Assembly: GCF_001417735.1 (NCBI RefSeq)
Contig: NZ_BBUZ01000022.1
Coordinates: forward strand, 496,001 to 560,000
Direction: 5' to 3'
From: Streptomyces sp. NBRC 110028
GTDB lineage: Bacteria; Actinomycetota; Actinomycetes; Streptomycetales; Streptomycetaceae
DNA length: 64,000 bases
Below are positions 52,785 to 61,484 of the stretch, piece by piece. Within the stretch, counting starts at the first letter, position 1. Each line of letters begins with the position of its first letter. The notes under the pieces are model-generated. The model worked only from the letters and a program-made list of their open reading frames with translations, was not told where the DNA came from and made no database searches. The position numbers and the translations under genes were made by a program.

Positions 52785-53882
52785 ATGTCGATGGTCGGCA
52801 ACCTCCGGAAAGTGGCGCGCCTGGCCCGTCGGCGCCGCCGCGTCGATCTCAACCACCCCGCCCGCTCGCCGCTCGGCACGTCGGTGGTGAACTGCGTGGC
52901 GTACGTCGACGGGAAGCGGCAGCCCGGTGACTGCCCGGTGGAGGAGGCGATCGAGCGGGTGCGCCGCGCCGGGCGCGGCTTCGTGTGGATCGGGCTGCAC
53001 GAACCCGCCGAGCGGGAGCTGTCCGGGATCGCCGAGCTGTTCGCGCTCCACCCGCTGGCCGTCGAGGACGCCGTCCATGCTCATCAGCGGCCAAAACTGG
53101 AGACGTACGACGACACGCTGTTCACCGTCTTCAAGACGGTCCGGTACGTCGATCACGACGAGCTGTCCACGACGAGCGAGGTCGTGGACACCGGCGAGGT
53201 CATGGTCTTCACCGGGCCCGATTTCGTCGTCACCGTACGGCACGGCCGCCACGGATCGCTCGGCCCGCTGCGCGAGGAGCTGGAGGCGGACCCGGACCAG
53301 CTGGCCAAGGGCCCCTCCGCGGTGCTGCACGCCATCGCCGACCATGTGGTCGAGGACTACCTTGCCGTCGCCGACGCGGTGCAGGACGACCTCGACCAGG
53401 TCGAGACCGAGGTCTTCGCCCCCGAACCCGCCCACCGAACCGACGTGGGCGGCCGGATCTACCAGCTCAAGCGCGAGCTGCTGGAGCTGAAGCGCGCCGT
53501 GGCGCCCCTGGGCCGCCCGATGGAACGGCTCTCCACCCAGCGCCTCTCCGCGGTCGACCTCGACATGCGGAAGTACTTCCGCGACGTCGCCGACCACCTC
53601 GCCCGGGTCACCGAGCAGATCGCCGCCTTCGACGACCTGCTGAACTCCATACTCCAGGCCCACCTCGCCCAGGTGACCGTCGCCCAGAACGAGGACATGC
53701 GCAAGATCACCGCCTGGGCGGCGATCATCGCGGTGCCCACCATGGTGTGCGGTGTCTACGGCATGAACTTCGACCACATGCCCGAGCTGCGCTGGCGCTT
53801 CGGCTACCCGCTGATCATCGCCGTCATCGCCGCCGCCTGTTTCGCGATGCACCGGGGCTTCCGCCGCAACGGCTGGCTGTGA
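52785..53882 (+). CDS. CorA-family magnesium/cobalt channel
   Basis: This 365-residue protein has the large cytoplasmic funnel domain of CorA and two C-terminal helices. The first helix ends in the selectivity motif YGMNF (PTMVCGVYGMNFDHMPE). The tail is basic (RRNGWL), as in CorA. It forms a pentameric divalent cation channel in the plasma membrane. AAGGAG precedes ATG 52785. It stands alone between divergent and convergent genes. Confidence 0.93.
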   Translation: MSMVGNLRKVARLARRRRRVDLNHPARSPLGTSVVNCVAYVDGKRQPGDCPVEEAIERVRRAGRGFVWIGLHEPAERELSGIAELFALHPLAVEDAVHAHQRPKLETYDDTLFTVFKTVRYVDHDELSTTSEVVDTGEVMVFTGPDFVVTVRHGRHGSLGPLREELEADPDQLAKGPSAVLHAIADHVVEDYLAVADAVQDDLDQVETEVFAPEPAHRTDVGGRIYQLKRELLELKRAVAPLGRPMERLSTQRLSAVDLDMRKYFRDVADHLARVTEQIAAFDDLLNSILQAHLAQVTVAQNEDMRKITAWAAIIAVPTMVCGVYGMNFDHMPELRWRFGYPLIIAVIAAACFAMHRGFRRNGWL

Positions 53883-53918
53883 CCGCCGCCCCGTGACCAT
53901 GCCCTGAGCGTTCCCCGG

Positions 53919-54941
53919 TCACCGGAGGGCGGTGGCGTTGGCGGGAGATCCGACACCGCCGGTGAGATTCAGGGGCTTGACGGTCAGGAGGCTGCTCCAG
54001 CGGCTCGTGGCCCGGCAGTCGGCGGCGAGTCCGTCGAGGTTCCACAGCTCGCCCAGGGGCAGGCCGAGTTTGGCGATCAGCTCCTGGTGCATCATGCCGT
54101 CGTCCTCCGGCGCGCTGTCGTGGAAGTCGCTCCCGGGCACCACGGGGAGGACTTCGACGGCGAAGGTGTCCGTGGCCAGCAGCGCGATGCGGTGGTCCCA
54201 GCACCAGGCGGCGACGTCCCGGGACTGGACGAACCCGGTGGCGCGCCGCTCGGCGCGGACTGCGGCCCGTTCGCCGGGGTCGGCGGTGAGGTACCAGTGG
54301 GCCCAGCCGGTGTGGACGAGCACCAGATCGCCGGGTTCGACGCGGCAGCGCTGTGCGTCGAGTGCCGCGTCGAGCAGATCGGGGCCGAGGGCGGGGCCGG
54401 TCGCGTGGTCGAGCGGGGTGCCGCGGTCGCGGAGGAGACCGTCGATGTCGATGAGGAGCGCGCGTCCGGCCAGCGGGGTCTCGGCCCACAACTGCACCCC
54501 GAGGCGGGGGCTTCGCGGCGCGATCTCATCGTCGGGTACGGCGTTGTAGAAACCGTGCCCGGACGCGCGGCGGTGGCGCAGACCGTCGATCTGGGTGCTC
54601 GCCTGGAGGAAGAACTCCTCCAGCACGTCGTCGCGGGCCTGGTCGTGTTTGGCGGTGATGCGGTGGCGGGGGATGCCACGGGCCCGGGACATGGGCGGGT
54701 CGAAGGCGTCAAGGGCGTAGTCCAGGTTGAAGGCGCGACCATCGCGGACCTCGTGTGCCGCCCTCCGGACCTGTTCGGGGCCCGCGAAGTTGGCCATGCC
54801 GCGCTCGGGCTGGTCGGCGAAGAGGTACCAGCTGGAGCCGGGCGGGGCGTCGGTGCGCCGCAGCAACTCGTCGTAGGTGGGGTGAGGCAAGGGGAGAGGC
54901 CCTTTCTGGTCAGGAGCTTCTGTGACTTCCAAGGACGTCAA
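53919..54941 (-). CDS. cyclase-family metal hydrolase (kynurenine formamidase-like)
   Basis: This 340-residue member of the cyclase family (PF04199 type) has the metal-site region as the variant STQIDGLRHRRASGHGFYN in place of HxGTHxDxxxH, and later LVLVHTGWAHWYL. These enzymes open or close cyclic amides, esters or lactones. It starts at TTG 54941, seven bases after the IclR stop, so translation is probably coupled; a TTG at codon 18 is an alternative. It is the last gene of a minus-strand unit with a regulator, a permease and a dehydrogenase-RraA fusion. Confidence 0.82.
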   Translation of the reverse strand: MTSLEVTEAPDQKGPLPLPHPTYDELLRRTDAPPGSSWYLFADQPERGMANFAGPEQVRRAAHEVRDGRAFNLDYALDAFDPPMSRARGIPRHRITAKHDQARDDVLEEFFLQASTQIDGLRHRRASGHGFYNAVPDDEIAPRSPRLGVQLWAETPLAGRALLIDIDGLLRDRGTPLDHATGPALGPDLLDAALDAQRCRVEPGDLVLVHTGWAHWYLTADPGERAAVRAERRATGFVQSRDVAAWCWDHRIALLATDTFAVEVLPVVPGSDFHDSAPEDDGMMHQELIAKLGLPLGELWNLDGLAADCRATSRWSSLLTVKPLNLTGGVGSPANATALR

Positions 54942-54947
54942 GGACTT

Positions 54948-55697
54948 TCAGGGACAGCGTGCGGCGATGGCGCCGGCTGCCCGGCGTACTTCGGTGATGA
55001 CGCGCGGGTGGTCGGCGGCCGGCAGGTCGCTGCTGGGACCGGCGACGCTGAGCGCTCCGAGGACCTGGTCACCGCGGTGGATGGTGGCGCTGAAGGCGGT
55101 GACGTCCAGGACGCGTTCGCTGAGGGAGACGGCGTAACCGTTCTCCTTGACGCACCGCAGCTCGCCGCGCAGGTCGTCGGCGCTGACGCGTTCGCCGGAG
55201 ATCCGGGTGAAGGGGGTGACGCTGTCGACGTAGGCGTCGAGTTCCTCCTCGGGCAGCCAGGCGGCCAGGGATTTCCCGGCGCCCAGGTGCAGGGGGAGCT
55301 TCTCGCCGATGGGCAGTTGGTAACGGAGCGGATTGAGGCCCTCGACGCGGGCGATCAGCACCCGGGAGAGGCCGACGCGTACGTACAGGGTGGATGTCAT
55401 GCCGGTGGTCGCGGCCAGTTCCTGCAGGACGGGCAGGGCGACCTGGCTGAGCCGGTTGTTGACCAGGAAGGCGTGGGCGGTGGCCACGGAGGCCGGGCCC
55501 GCGACATAGCCGGGCTCTTCCTTGACGGCGTAACCGCGGTCGATGAGGACGTTCAGAATGCGCTGGGCGGTGGCCACGTGGAGCTCGGAGCGGCGCGCGA
55601 TCTCGCTCAGCCGCAGCGGGTGACGGGCGTCCTCCAGCACGGACAGCACGTCGAAGGCTCGGTCGACCGAGCGCATCGGGGAGGCGGGGGTGGCCAT
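54948..55697 (-). CDS. IclR family regulator
   Basis: ATG 55697 with CAGGAG gives 249 residues: winged helix (MRSVDRAFDVLSVLEDARHP, LHVATAQRILNVLIDRGYAV) and an IclR effector domain (HLGAGKSLAAWLPEEELDAY, FSATIHRGDQVLGALSVAGP). A perfect 17-bp dyad 40 bases upstream is its likely operator. It should control the adjacent permease, fusion enzyme and cyclase genes in response to their substrate. Confidence 0.92.
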   Translation of the reverse strand: MATPASPMRSVDRAFDVLSVLEDARHPLRLSEIARRSELHVATAQRILNVLIDRGYAVKEEPGYVAGPASVATAHAFLVNNRLSQVALPVLQELAATTGMTSTLYVRVGLSRVLIARVEGLNPLRYQLPIGEKLPLHLGAGKSLAAWLPEEELDAYVDSVTPFTRISGERVSADDLRGELRCVKENGYAVSLSERVLDVTAFSATIHRGDQVLGALSVAGPSSDLPAADHPRVITEVRRAAGAIAARCP

Positions 55698-55736
55698 GGG
55701 TCGGCTCCTGGGTGGTCTGCTCGGCTGCGGAATTTC

Positions 55737-55753
55737 CTGATAAGTGTTATCAG
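55737..55753. promoter_or_regulatory. IclR operator candidate CTGATAA-GTG-TTATCAG
   Basis: A perfect 7-bp dyad with a 3-base centre, AT-rich in a GC-rich genome, located 40 bases before the iclR start. The remaining sequence to the next gene (55754-55824) is AT-richer but shows no clear promoter. Confidence 0.6.
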
Positions 55754-55824
55754 CATGCGAGCAGCGGCGTGGTGCGCACAAGATCCACCCGGAGCGGTAC
55801 GCCGTCTTGTTTCGGTTGGCCGTC

Positions 55825-56106
55825 TTATTCGGGTTGTGACGCGACCTCGGCGGGCCGCGCCTCGGGTGCGGCCTCCGCGACCGGTTCCGGGTCGCCGGGA
55901 GCGGCGTACGACAGCACGTAGGCGAGCAGGCCGGTGACGCCGGCGGTGATGAAGGTCGGGGGCCCGGCGGCGGTGGCGACATCGTTGACCCAGGCGGCGT
56001 CGCCGAGCACCAGTCCCAGCATTTGGCCCATGACGATGCAGAGGCCGCCGAGCAGGAAGCCGAGGACGCCGAGGCGGAAGAGGATTTTGATCACGTGGAG
56101 GGGCAT
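55825..56106 (-). CDS. small two-helix membrane protein next to the permease
   Basis: ATG 56106 gives 93 residues with two hydrophobic segments (LFRLGVLGFLLGGLCIVMGQ and PTFITAGVTGLLAYVLSYAA) and a Pro/Ala/Glu tail. It begins 26 bases after the DctM-like permease gene and probably forms a subunit or partner of it. It is smaller than a classical DctQ (four helices). Confidence 0.75.
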   Translation of the reverse strand: MPLHVIKILFRLGVLGFLLGGLCIVMGQMLGLVLGDAAWVNDVATAAGPPTFITAGVTGLLAYVLSYAAPGDPEPVAEAAPEARPAEVASQPE

Positions 56107-56132
56107 GGCACGACCTCGTACGGAAGAGCGGA

Positions 56133-57470
56133 TCAGACGGGCAGTACGCCGGTGGCCACCGCGGCGCCGATCAGCAGGATGGGCAGGCAGTAGTAGCCGA
56201 CGAGGGGAGCGAAGGTGCGGGCCGGATTGACTCCGGCGATGCCGCTGGCCACGTAGATCGGCGCTCCGGAGGGCGGCGAGGCGCCCTCCGTGGAGGCGAA
56301 GATCAGGACCGCGACGCACGCGGTGGCGGCCGGCACCCCGGCCTCGGCCAGGGACGAGACGGCGACGGGGCCGATGGCGGCCATGGTGGCACTCGCGGTG
56401 AGCGGGATGGCCACGGCGACGACGATCAGTCCCACGATCAGGGTCATGGCCCACTTCGGTGCGTGCAGCTGCGTCAGCACGTCGGTGAGTTGTTGCGGCA
56501 GGCCCAGCTCACCGAGGACGTTCGAGGCGGAGAAGGCGGCCACGATCGTGACGCCGATGACCCCGAACTGCGGCGCCGCCCCCTCCAGCAGTCGCCACCA
56601 CCCCCGTCCGGCGCGGGGCAGCTGGCGGCGGCCCAGGAACAGCACGATCGCGATGAGCAGGACCGGTATCCAGGTGATCAGGCTGATCGCGTCCGACATC
56701 ACGACTCCGACGTAACGGCCCAGCTCACCGCCGGTCGGTCCGCGGGTCAGCAGCAGGGGAACGATCATCCCGGCGAACAGGAACAGGCTGGTCCACCCCG
56801 CGCCCAGGCTGGCCCGGAGCGGCAGCAGATCGGCCCGGTCCATGGGCTGGATCCTGTGGCGGCGGATCATCCAGAACGCCGCCAGCAGGCGGTAACCCAG
56901 ACACCACAGGCCGCCCATGAACAGCGGCAGCACGATGTCGTCCTTGGAGACCAGCGCCGCCACCCCGGCCGATCCCATCAGGATGAACATGGTGGAGCTG
57001 AACGGGAAGGTGACCCCCATGCCCGCCCCACCGGCGGCGACGGTGGCGGCGAGTTCACCGCTGACCTTGGAGCGCTTCATCCACGGGATGGTCACCGAAC
57101 CGACGGCGGCGGTGACGGCCGCGCCGACGTGGGCGATGGCGCCGAAGATGCCCGCGGCGACGGTCGAGGTGTACACCGGCCCGCCCCGCAGCCGCCCGAG
57201 GAGCGAGTTGAGGATGTTCAGCAACTGGTCCAGGACCGGCGTACGGCTCAGCAGGTAGCTCATGAACACGAAGGCGAGGGCGGCGAACGTGACCTCCTCC
57301 TGCATCGCCTCGGCGAACCCCTGCCACATCACGTGGCCGATGTCGCCGCCCGCGAACAGGCCGGTCACCACGAAGCCGACGAGAAGGGACTCGCCGATGT
57401 TCCTCTTCAGGACGGCGTTCCAGACGATGATGGCCGTCATGTAGCAGACCAGGGCCCATATCGCGATCAT
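56133..57470 (-). CDS. DctM-like large permease (TRAP/IT superfamily)
   Basis: This 445-residue protein has about twelve hydrophobic helices. Features of the TRAP large-subunit/ion-transporter superfamily are FGAIAHVGAAVTAAVGSVTI, MGVTFPFSSTMFILMGSAGV and the near-C-terminal FASTEGASPPSGAPIYVASG. It would import an organic acid. No DctP-type binding protein is encoded nearby, so either it works without one or uses a distant one. It overlaps the upstream fusion gene by ATGA. Confidence 0.78.
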   Translation of the reverse strand: MIAIWALVCYMTAIIVWNAVLKRNIGESLLVGFVVTGLFAGGDIGHVMWQGFAEAMQEEVTFAALAFVFMSYLLSRTPVLDQLLNILNSLLGRLRGGPVYTSTVAAGIFGAIAHVGAAVTAAVGSVTIPWMKRSKVSGELAATVAAGGAGMGVTFPFSSTMFILMGSAGVAALVSKDDIVLPLFMGGLWCLGYRLLAAFWMIRRHRIQPMDRADLLPLRASLGAGWTSLFLFAGMIVPLLLTRGPTGGELGRYVGVVMSDAISLITWIPVLLIAIVLFLGRRQLPRAGRGWWRLLEGAAPQFGVIGVTIVAAFSASNVLGELGLPQQLTDVLTQLHAPKWAMTLIVGLIVVAVAIPLTASATMAAIGPVAVSSLAEAGVPAATACVAVLIFASTEGASPPSGAPIYVASGIAGVNPARTFAPLVGYYCLPILLIGAAVATGVLPV

Positions 57471-58915
57471 GCTGCTTCTCCTGCCGGTGTGCCCGCGGCC
57501 GTTCCGCCCGCGGCCGGTCCAGCCTGCCTGGACCCTCCAGCCCCTCCAGCCCCTCGGCTTCGGATGCTGCTGCGGCGGCGGGCCTCGTCGGCCTCGATCT
57601 CACGCGCCGCGACCAGTGTCGACTCTGCCTCCTCGGCGGGCACGACGGCGACCCCGTCGCCGTCCGCGACGACCAGGTCACCCGGCCCGCACACCGCGCC
57701 CCCGACGGCGACGGCGACGTTCACCCTGCCGGGGCCGTCCTTGTACGGCCCGGCGGGCGTGACCGCGCGCGCCCAGACCGGGAAGCCGATCTCCTCCAGG
57801 ACCTCCACGTCGCGGGCGGCGCCGTCGAGCACCATCCCGATCACGCCACGGGCTCGGGCGCGTTCGGCGATCAGCTCACCGATCAGGGCACGGGAGGTGT
57901 CCCCCTGCCCGTCGACCACGATCAGATCACCGGGCCCGGCCACCCGCAACGCTTCGTGCAGGGCCCGGTTGTCCCCGGCCCGCGTCAGCACCGTCACCGC
58001 CCGGCCCACCGCGCGGGCACCGGCCCACAGCGGGCTGATGCCGGAGTCGACCAGCCCCAGCCGGTCGCGCGCGTCGCCGATGTTGGCGGTCGGCAGCCCC
58101 TCGTAGGCCGCCAGCAGTTCGTCGGTCACCAGCGGTGCGGCGCGCAATCCGTCCGGCCGGGCGGCCAGGGCGTGCAGCCTGCTGATGCCGTCGGCCAGCG
58201 CCGCGTCCAGGCCGAGTTCCGCCATCAGCCCGGCCGCGGCGGCCACCTCACCGGCCCGCCGCAGCCCGTGCTTGAACGTTCCTGCATACAGCCGTTCCAA
58301 CGTGGCCTCACCGTCGGCCAGCTCCCGCATGATCTGCTCGCGCACCCACGGCTCGTCCCCGGCGGCACGGCCCGCTTCCACCGTCTGCACGATGACCGCG
58401 CCCAGCCCCTTCATGAAGAGGCTGCGCAGCAGCTTCCGCGCCGATGCCGCTCCGGGCTCCCCACCCAGGTCCTCCACCGGCGCCCCCAGCGCCCCGAAGT
58501 GCTCCGCCACCGCCGAGGCCCCCCGACCGCTGGCCACCAGCGCCGTACGGTGCCGGAACTTGGGCACCGAACCGATCACCGACACATCCGCGAAGACCGC
58601 CCGCCCACCCTCACCGACGATGCCGTCGATCGTCCGCTTGAGCTCCGGCGCTCCGGCGTTCATGTCCGCGAAGACGACACCGTCCCGCAGATGGGGTGCG
58701 GCCTCCGCCGCCACCCCCGCAGCCGCCGCGGCCCCCGTCAGCCCCAGTACAAGCTCGGCCCCCGCGACCGCCTCCGCCACACTCCCCGCCCGCCGAACAC
58801 CGTCCGGCGTCGGCACATCGCCGGGGTCATACCCCACCACCGACCAGCCACTTTCCGCGAACCCAGCGGCGTACAACGCCCCGGCCTCGCCCAGTCCAAG
58901 GATCCCTACACGCAT
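57467..58915 (-). CDS. dehydrogenase-DUF1932-RraA fusion enzyme
   Basis: ATG 58915 gives 482 residues. Residues 1-165 are a 6-phosphogluconate/hydroxyisobutyrate dehydrogenase-type NAD domain (MRVGILGLGEAGALYAAGFA, VFADMNAGAPELKRTID). Residues about 180-255 are the DUF1932 helical domain (SARKLLRSLFMKGLGAVIVQ). Residues about 275-455 are RraA-like, with the aldolase Arg-Asp pair in VLDGAARDVEVLEEIGFPVW and GPGDLIVVDGQGDTSRALI. RraA-fold enzymes include 4-hydroxy-4-methyl-2-oxoglutarate aldolases. The fusion suggests two consecutive steps on a hydroxy- or oxo-acid imported by the adjacent permease. Confidence 0.87.
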   Translation of the reverse strand: MRVGILGLGEAGALYAAGFAESGWSVVGYDPGDVPTPDGVRRAGSVAEAVAGAELVLGLTGAAAAAGVAAEAAPHLRDGVVFADMNAGAPELKRTIDGIVGEGGRAVFADVSVIGSVPKFRHRTALVASGRGASAVAEHFGALGAPVEDLGGEPGAASARKLLRSLFMKGLGAVIVQTVEAGRAAGDEPWVREQIMRELADGEATLERLYAGTFKHGLRRAGEVAAAAGLMAELGLDAALADGISRLHALAARPDGLRAAPLVTDELLAAYEGLPTANIGDARDRLGLVDSGISPLWAGARAVGRAVTVLTRAGDNRALHEALRVAGPGDLIVVDGQGDTSRALIGELIAERARARGVIGMVLDGAARDVEVLEEIGFPVWARAVTPAGPYKDGPGRVNVAVAVGGAVCGPGDLVVADGDGVAVVPAEEAESTLVAAREIEADEARRRSSIRSRGAGGAGGSRQAGPAAGGTAAGTPAGEAA

Positions 58916-58938
58916 CGACACCCTCGCTCTTCTCATAC

Positions 58939-58957
58939 TGTGATATCTTTTCTCACA
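58939..58957. promoter_or_regulatory. TGTGA-N9-TCACA dyad between divergent genes
   Basis: TGTGA (58939-58943) and TCACA (58953-58957) frame an AT-rich centre, 24 bases before the fusion gene and at the very start of the plus-strand gene. It could be the operator for the catabolic unit. Confidence 0.45.
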
Positions 58958-59505
58958 TGAGGTGGGAGGATGGTGCCCACGCGAGAACCCCACGTCAAGG
59001 GGTGAGAACCCACGAGCTTGACCCCGAGGCGGCCCCCGCGCGCTGCGGAACCCGGGCGCGAGGGCCCGCGCTCATCTGGCATGCTCAGCGTCGAGGGGAA
59101 GTCGCGGCACTGCCACGCAAGGGCGCACGGCGCCTCGTCGTCGACGGCACGCCCTACCGCTGGCACCTGCGACACAGGCCGACCTACTGCCGGGGCCTGG
59201 CCTGGTCACCGTGCACGTTCGCGGTCGAGCACGCAGACGCCCCCAGGACCACGCTCGTCGTCACGACCAGCCGGCCACATCCGAGCAACTGTCTCGGCTA
59301 TGAGCCCAAGCCCGTACTGCCATCCGGCGTCGCCGAGATCATCCAGCCGGCCCTCCGTAAGGGCTGGACCCCCACTGCTCCGGGCTCCCCCTTCCACCTG
59401 GACCTACCGCCTGCGCCTGTCCCGGCAAGTGCGCCGCGGGCTTCAGCTCCAGCTCACGCTCTGCGCCAAGCGCTGAGCAGTTCCTCAGGGCCGTACACCG
59501 CCTGA
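58957..59505 (+). CDS. conserved protein of unknown function
   Basis: The conserved part is residues about 50-150: LPRKGARRLVVDGTPYRWHL, RHRPTYCRGLAWSPCTFAVE, and IIQPALRKGWTPTAPGSPFH. It matches a small uncharacterised family frequent in Streptomyces. The start is uncertain: ATG 58957 overlaps the dyad, and GTG 59002 is possible. Neither has a clear ribosome binding site, and the first 45 residues look non-conserved. The Pro/Ala tail overlaps the convergent ATPase gene by 52 bases. Confidence 0.55.
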   Translation: MRWEDGAHARTPRQGVRTHELDPEAAPARCGTRARGPALIWHAQRRGEVAALPRKGARRLVVDGTPYRWHLRHRPTYCRGLAWSPCTFAVEHADAPRTTLVVTTSRPHPSNCLGYEPKPVLPSGVAEIIQPALRKGWTPTAPGSPFHLDLPPAPVPASAPRASAPAHALRQALSSSSGPYTA

Positions 59506-60875
59506 AGGCCGGAGCAACCGACCCCGCTACGGGAGACCGCGACGAGCGGTACCGGCTCGTCGGTGAGCGCCGCCCGGTGCTTCTGCAGCGCGGCCAGGTC
59601 GTGGCTGTCGAACGCGGAGTTCTCCAGCCACTTGACCGAGCCGAGGAAAAGCAACTGTTTGGCCACCGGCTGCCGGTCGGCGCCCACCAGGTCGATTTCG
59701 ATGTCGTTGCTGCGGGTCCAGTACCCGCCGATCGCCGGGGCGGCGGGCAGGGACCCGTGCGGCAGGAGGCGGGCGAGGGATTCCCGGATCAGGGGCTCGA
59801 TCGCGCGGCCACGCCAGCTCGTCCACCGCTCCTTGATCCGGCCCAGCGTGAGATCTCCCCGCATCCGCTCGATCTCCGCCATGTGCGGATCCAGAAACGA
59901 GAGCCAGAAACGCAGGTAGGGGTCGGCCACCCGGTAGCGGCGTTCCTTCGACGGCCTGAGTGAGAGCGGCAGCTCGGCGGCCACGACCCGTTTTTCCGTC
60001 AGGACGTCAGTGGCTCGGGTGAGAGTGGTGTGGGCGATGCCGCCGGCCGCACGAGCGATGTTGGTGAAGGTGCGCTCCCCCGATCCGATGGCCCGCAGGA
60101 CCTCCCTGCTCATCGCCTGCGGTGGAAACTCCGCGGCCAGTGAGCGCTCGGCGGAGACCAGCAGTGCCGAGATCGGGTTGTCCAGCGAGTCGCGCAGGAA
60201 CTCCCAGACCTCCGCTCCGGGCCGCCACTCGGCGCAGACCAGGGGGAGACCTCCTGTGACCAGAGCGGCGTCGAACGCGGCTGCCGGCGACAGGCCGAGC
60301 ATCTCGCCGATGTCGGCCGGGTTCAGCGGCCCCACGATCATTTCCCGGCCCCGCTGGTGAAAGGGACGGTCGTAGTCGTTCAGCGCCTCCATCATCGACA
60401 GATCGGATCCGACCAGGAGGAGAAGTACCGGCTTGCGGCTGAGTAGCCGGTCCCAGGCCCGCTGGAGCATGCCCTCGAAGGCATCGACGCGGTCCATGAG
60501 ATACGGAACCTCGTCGATGACGACGACGCTGGGAGAGTCGTCGGGCAGGATCTCCGCAAGCAGCCTGAGCGCTGCGTTCCACTGATCGGGGCTTTCCTCG
60601 CGGAACAGTCCCCGCTCCGGCAGGGTGGACCTGGCGACGGCGTCGAGCAGCTCCGTCAGCTCGTCCTCCGCAGTGCCGCCCGCCGCGGTGAAGAAGAGGT
60701 GCGGCATCCCGGTGCGCCGGAGGAACTCCTCGACAAGGCTGGACTTGCCCACCCGCCGTCGTCCCCGCATGAGGATGCACTGCCCCGGCTTCCCCGACCC
60801 GGCGGCATCCTGAACCGCCTGCAAGGCGTTGCGGAGGACGTTCAGCTCGCGGTCCCGCCCGATGAAACGACGCAC
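59454..60875 (-). CDS. AAA/STAND-type ATPase with a DUF234-like end
   Basis: GTG 60875, with GGGAGG six bases upstream, gives 473 residues. It begins FIGRDRELNVLRNALQAVQD, followed by Walker A MRGRRRVGKSSLVEEFLRRT (GRRRVGKS), Walker B VVVIDEVPYL, and a sensor-like LLVGSDLSMM. After a winged helix (TNIARAAGGIAHTTLTRATD) comes a C-terminal DUF234/PD-(D/E)XK-like part (EPLIRESLARLLP; NDIEIDLVGADR). This architecture is that of the archaeal-type ATPases, often stress or defence related. A large inverted repeat covers its leader. Confidence 0.88.
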   Translation of the reverse strand: MRRFIGRDRELNVLRNALQAVQDAAGSGKPGQCILMRGRRRVGKSSLVEEFLRRTGMPHLFFTAAGGTAEDELTELLDAVARSTLPERGLFREESPDQWNAALRLLAEILPDDSPSVVVIDEVPYLMDRVDAFEGMLQRAWDRLLSRKPVLLLLVGSDLSMMEALNDYDRPFHQRGREMIVGPLNPADIGEMLGLSPAAAFDAALVTGGLPLVCAEWRPGAEVWEFLRDSLDNPISALLVSAERSLAAEFPPQAMSREVLRAIGSGERTFTNIARAAGGIAHTTLTRATDVLTEKRVVAAELPLSLRPSKERRYRVADPYLRFWLSFLDPHMAEIERMRGDLTLGRIKERWTSWRGRAIEPLIRESLARLLPHGSLPAAPAIGGYWTRSNDIEIDLVGADRQPVAKQLLFLGSVKWLENSAFDSHDLAALQKHRAALTDEPVPLVAVSRSGVGCSGLQAVYGPEELLSAWRRA

Positions 60876-60886
60876 GGCAAGCCTCC

Positions 60887-60924
60887 CGCTGGAGATAGTC
60901 TCATCGCAGATACTATCTCCAGCG
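60887..60924. promoter_or_regulatory. 13-bp inverted repeat in the ATPase leader
   Basis: CGCTGGAGATAGT (60887-60899) is exactly complementary to ACTATCTCCAGCG (60912-60924), with a 12-base spacer. It begins 12 bases before the GTG start of the ATPase gene, so it may bind a repressor or form a hairpin covering the ribosome binding site. No similar site was noticed elsewhere in the window. Confidence 0.7.
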
Positions 60925-60993
60925 ATACCAATCTGCACGCCCGTGCCGAGTGGTCGACGGCGCGGTCGGCAGCTGGGGCAAAGAGGTCAATGG

Positions 60994-61467
60994 TCAGTCG
61001 CGGGTGGCGCCCTTCGGCCAGATCACCCGGGTGGGGACGTCGGCGCGTTCGGCGTAGGCCACGACGTCGGCGGTGCCGCCGTAGCCGCGGGCCGGTCGGC
61101 CGTCCCAGACGGCGATCAGCTCGTCCGCGAGGCCGACCAGGATTTCGCTCCCGGTCATATGGGCTTGCGAGTCGGACGCGACCAGGCCCGTGCGGTGAAC
61201 CTCGGTCGCCTGCTTGAGGAGGCGGTCGTAGCTCTCGTGGTGCTCCTCCGGCAGACCCTCGCGGTACTTTTCTGCGGGCACCACGACCTCAAGGCGGCCA
61301 CCGGCCTTCAACACCAGCTCGGCGAACCAGGCGTCCGGGCCATCGGCGATGCATGAGATCCCGGTCAGATCGGGGGTGTGGCGGGAGACTTCGTCTGCGA
61401 GGGCCAAGTGAACCAGGTGCTCCGTCTCCGGGGACAGCCCTCGGTGGCCGGTGATGCCCAGTCGCAT
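60994..61467 (-). CDS. SLOG-superfamily protein
   Basis: ATG 61467 gives 157 residues beginning MRLGITGHRGLSPETEHLVH, with CIADGPDAWFAELVLKAGGR and ELIAVWDGRPARGYGGTADV. This is the Rossmann-like SLOG fold (DprA/LOG relatives) that binds or processes nucleotide-derived ligands. In Streptomyces such genes often follow an XRE/TPR regulator; here only the end of such a regulator is left, 17 bases upstream. Confidence 0.82.
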   Translation of the reverse strand: MRLGITGHRGLSPETEHLVHLALADEVSRHTPDLTGISCIADGPDAWFAELVLKAGGRLEVVVPAEKYREGLPEEHHESYDRLLKQATEVHRTGLVASDSQAHMTGSEILVGLADELIAVWDGRPARGYGGTADVVAYAERADVPTRVIWPKGATRD

Positions 61468-61484
61468 CAGGTGTCCTTTCGCGA

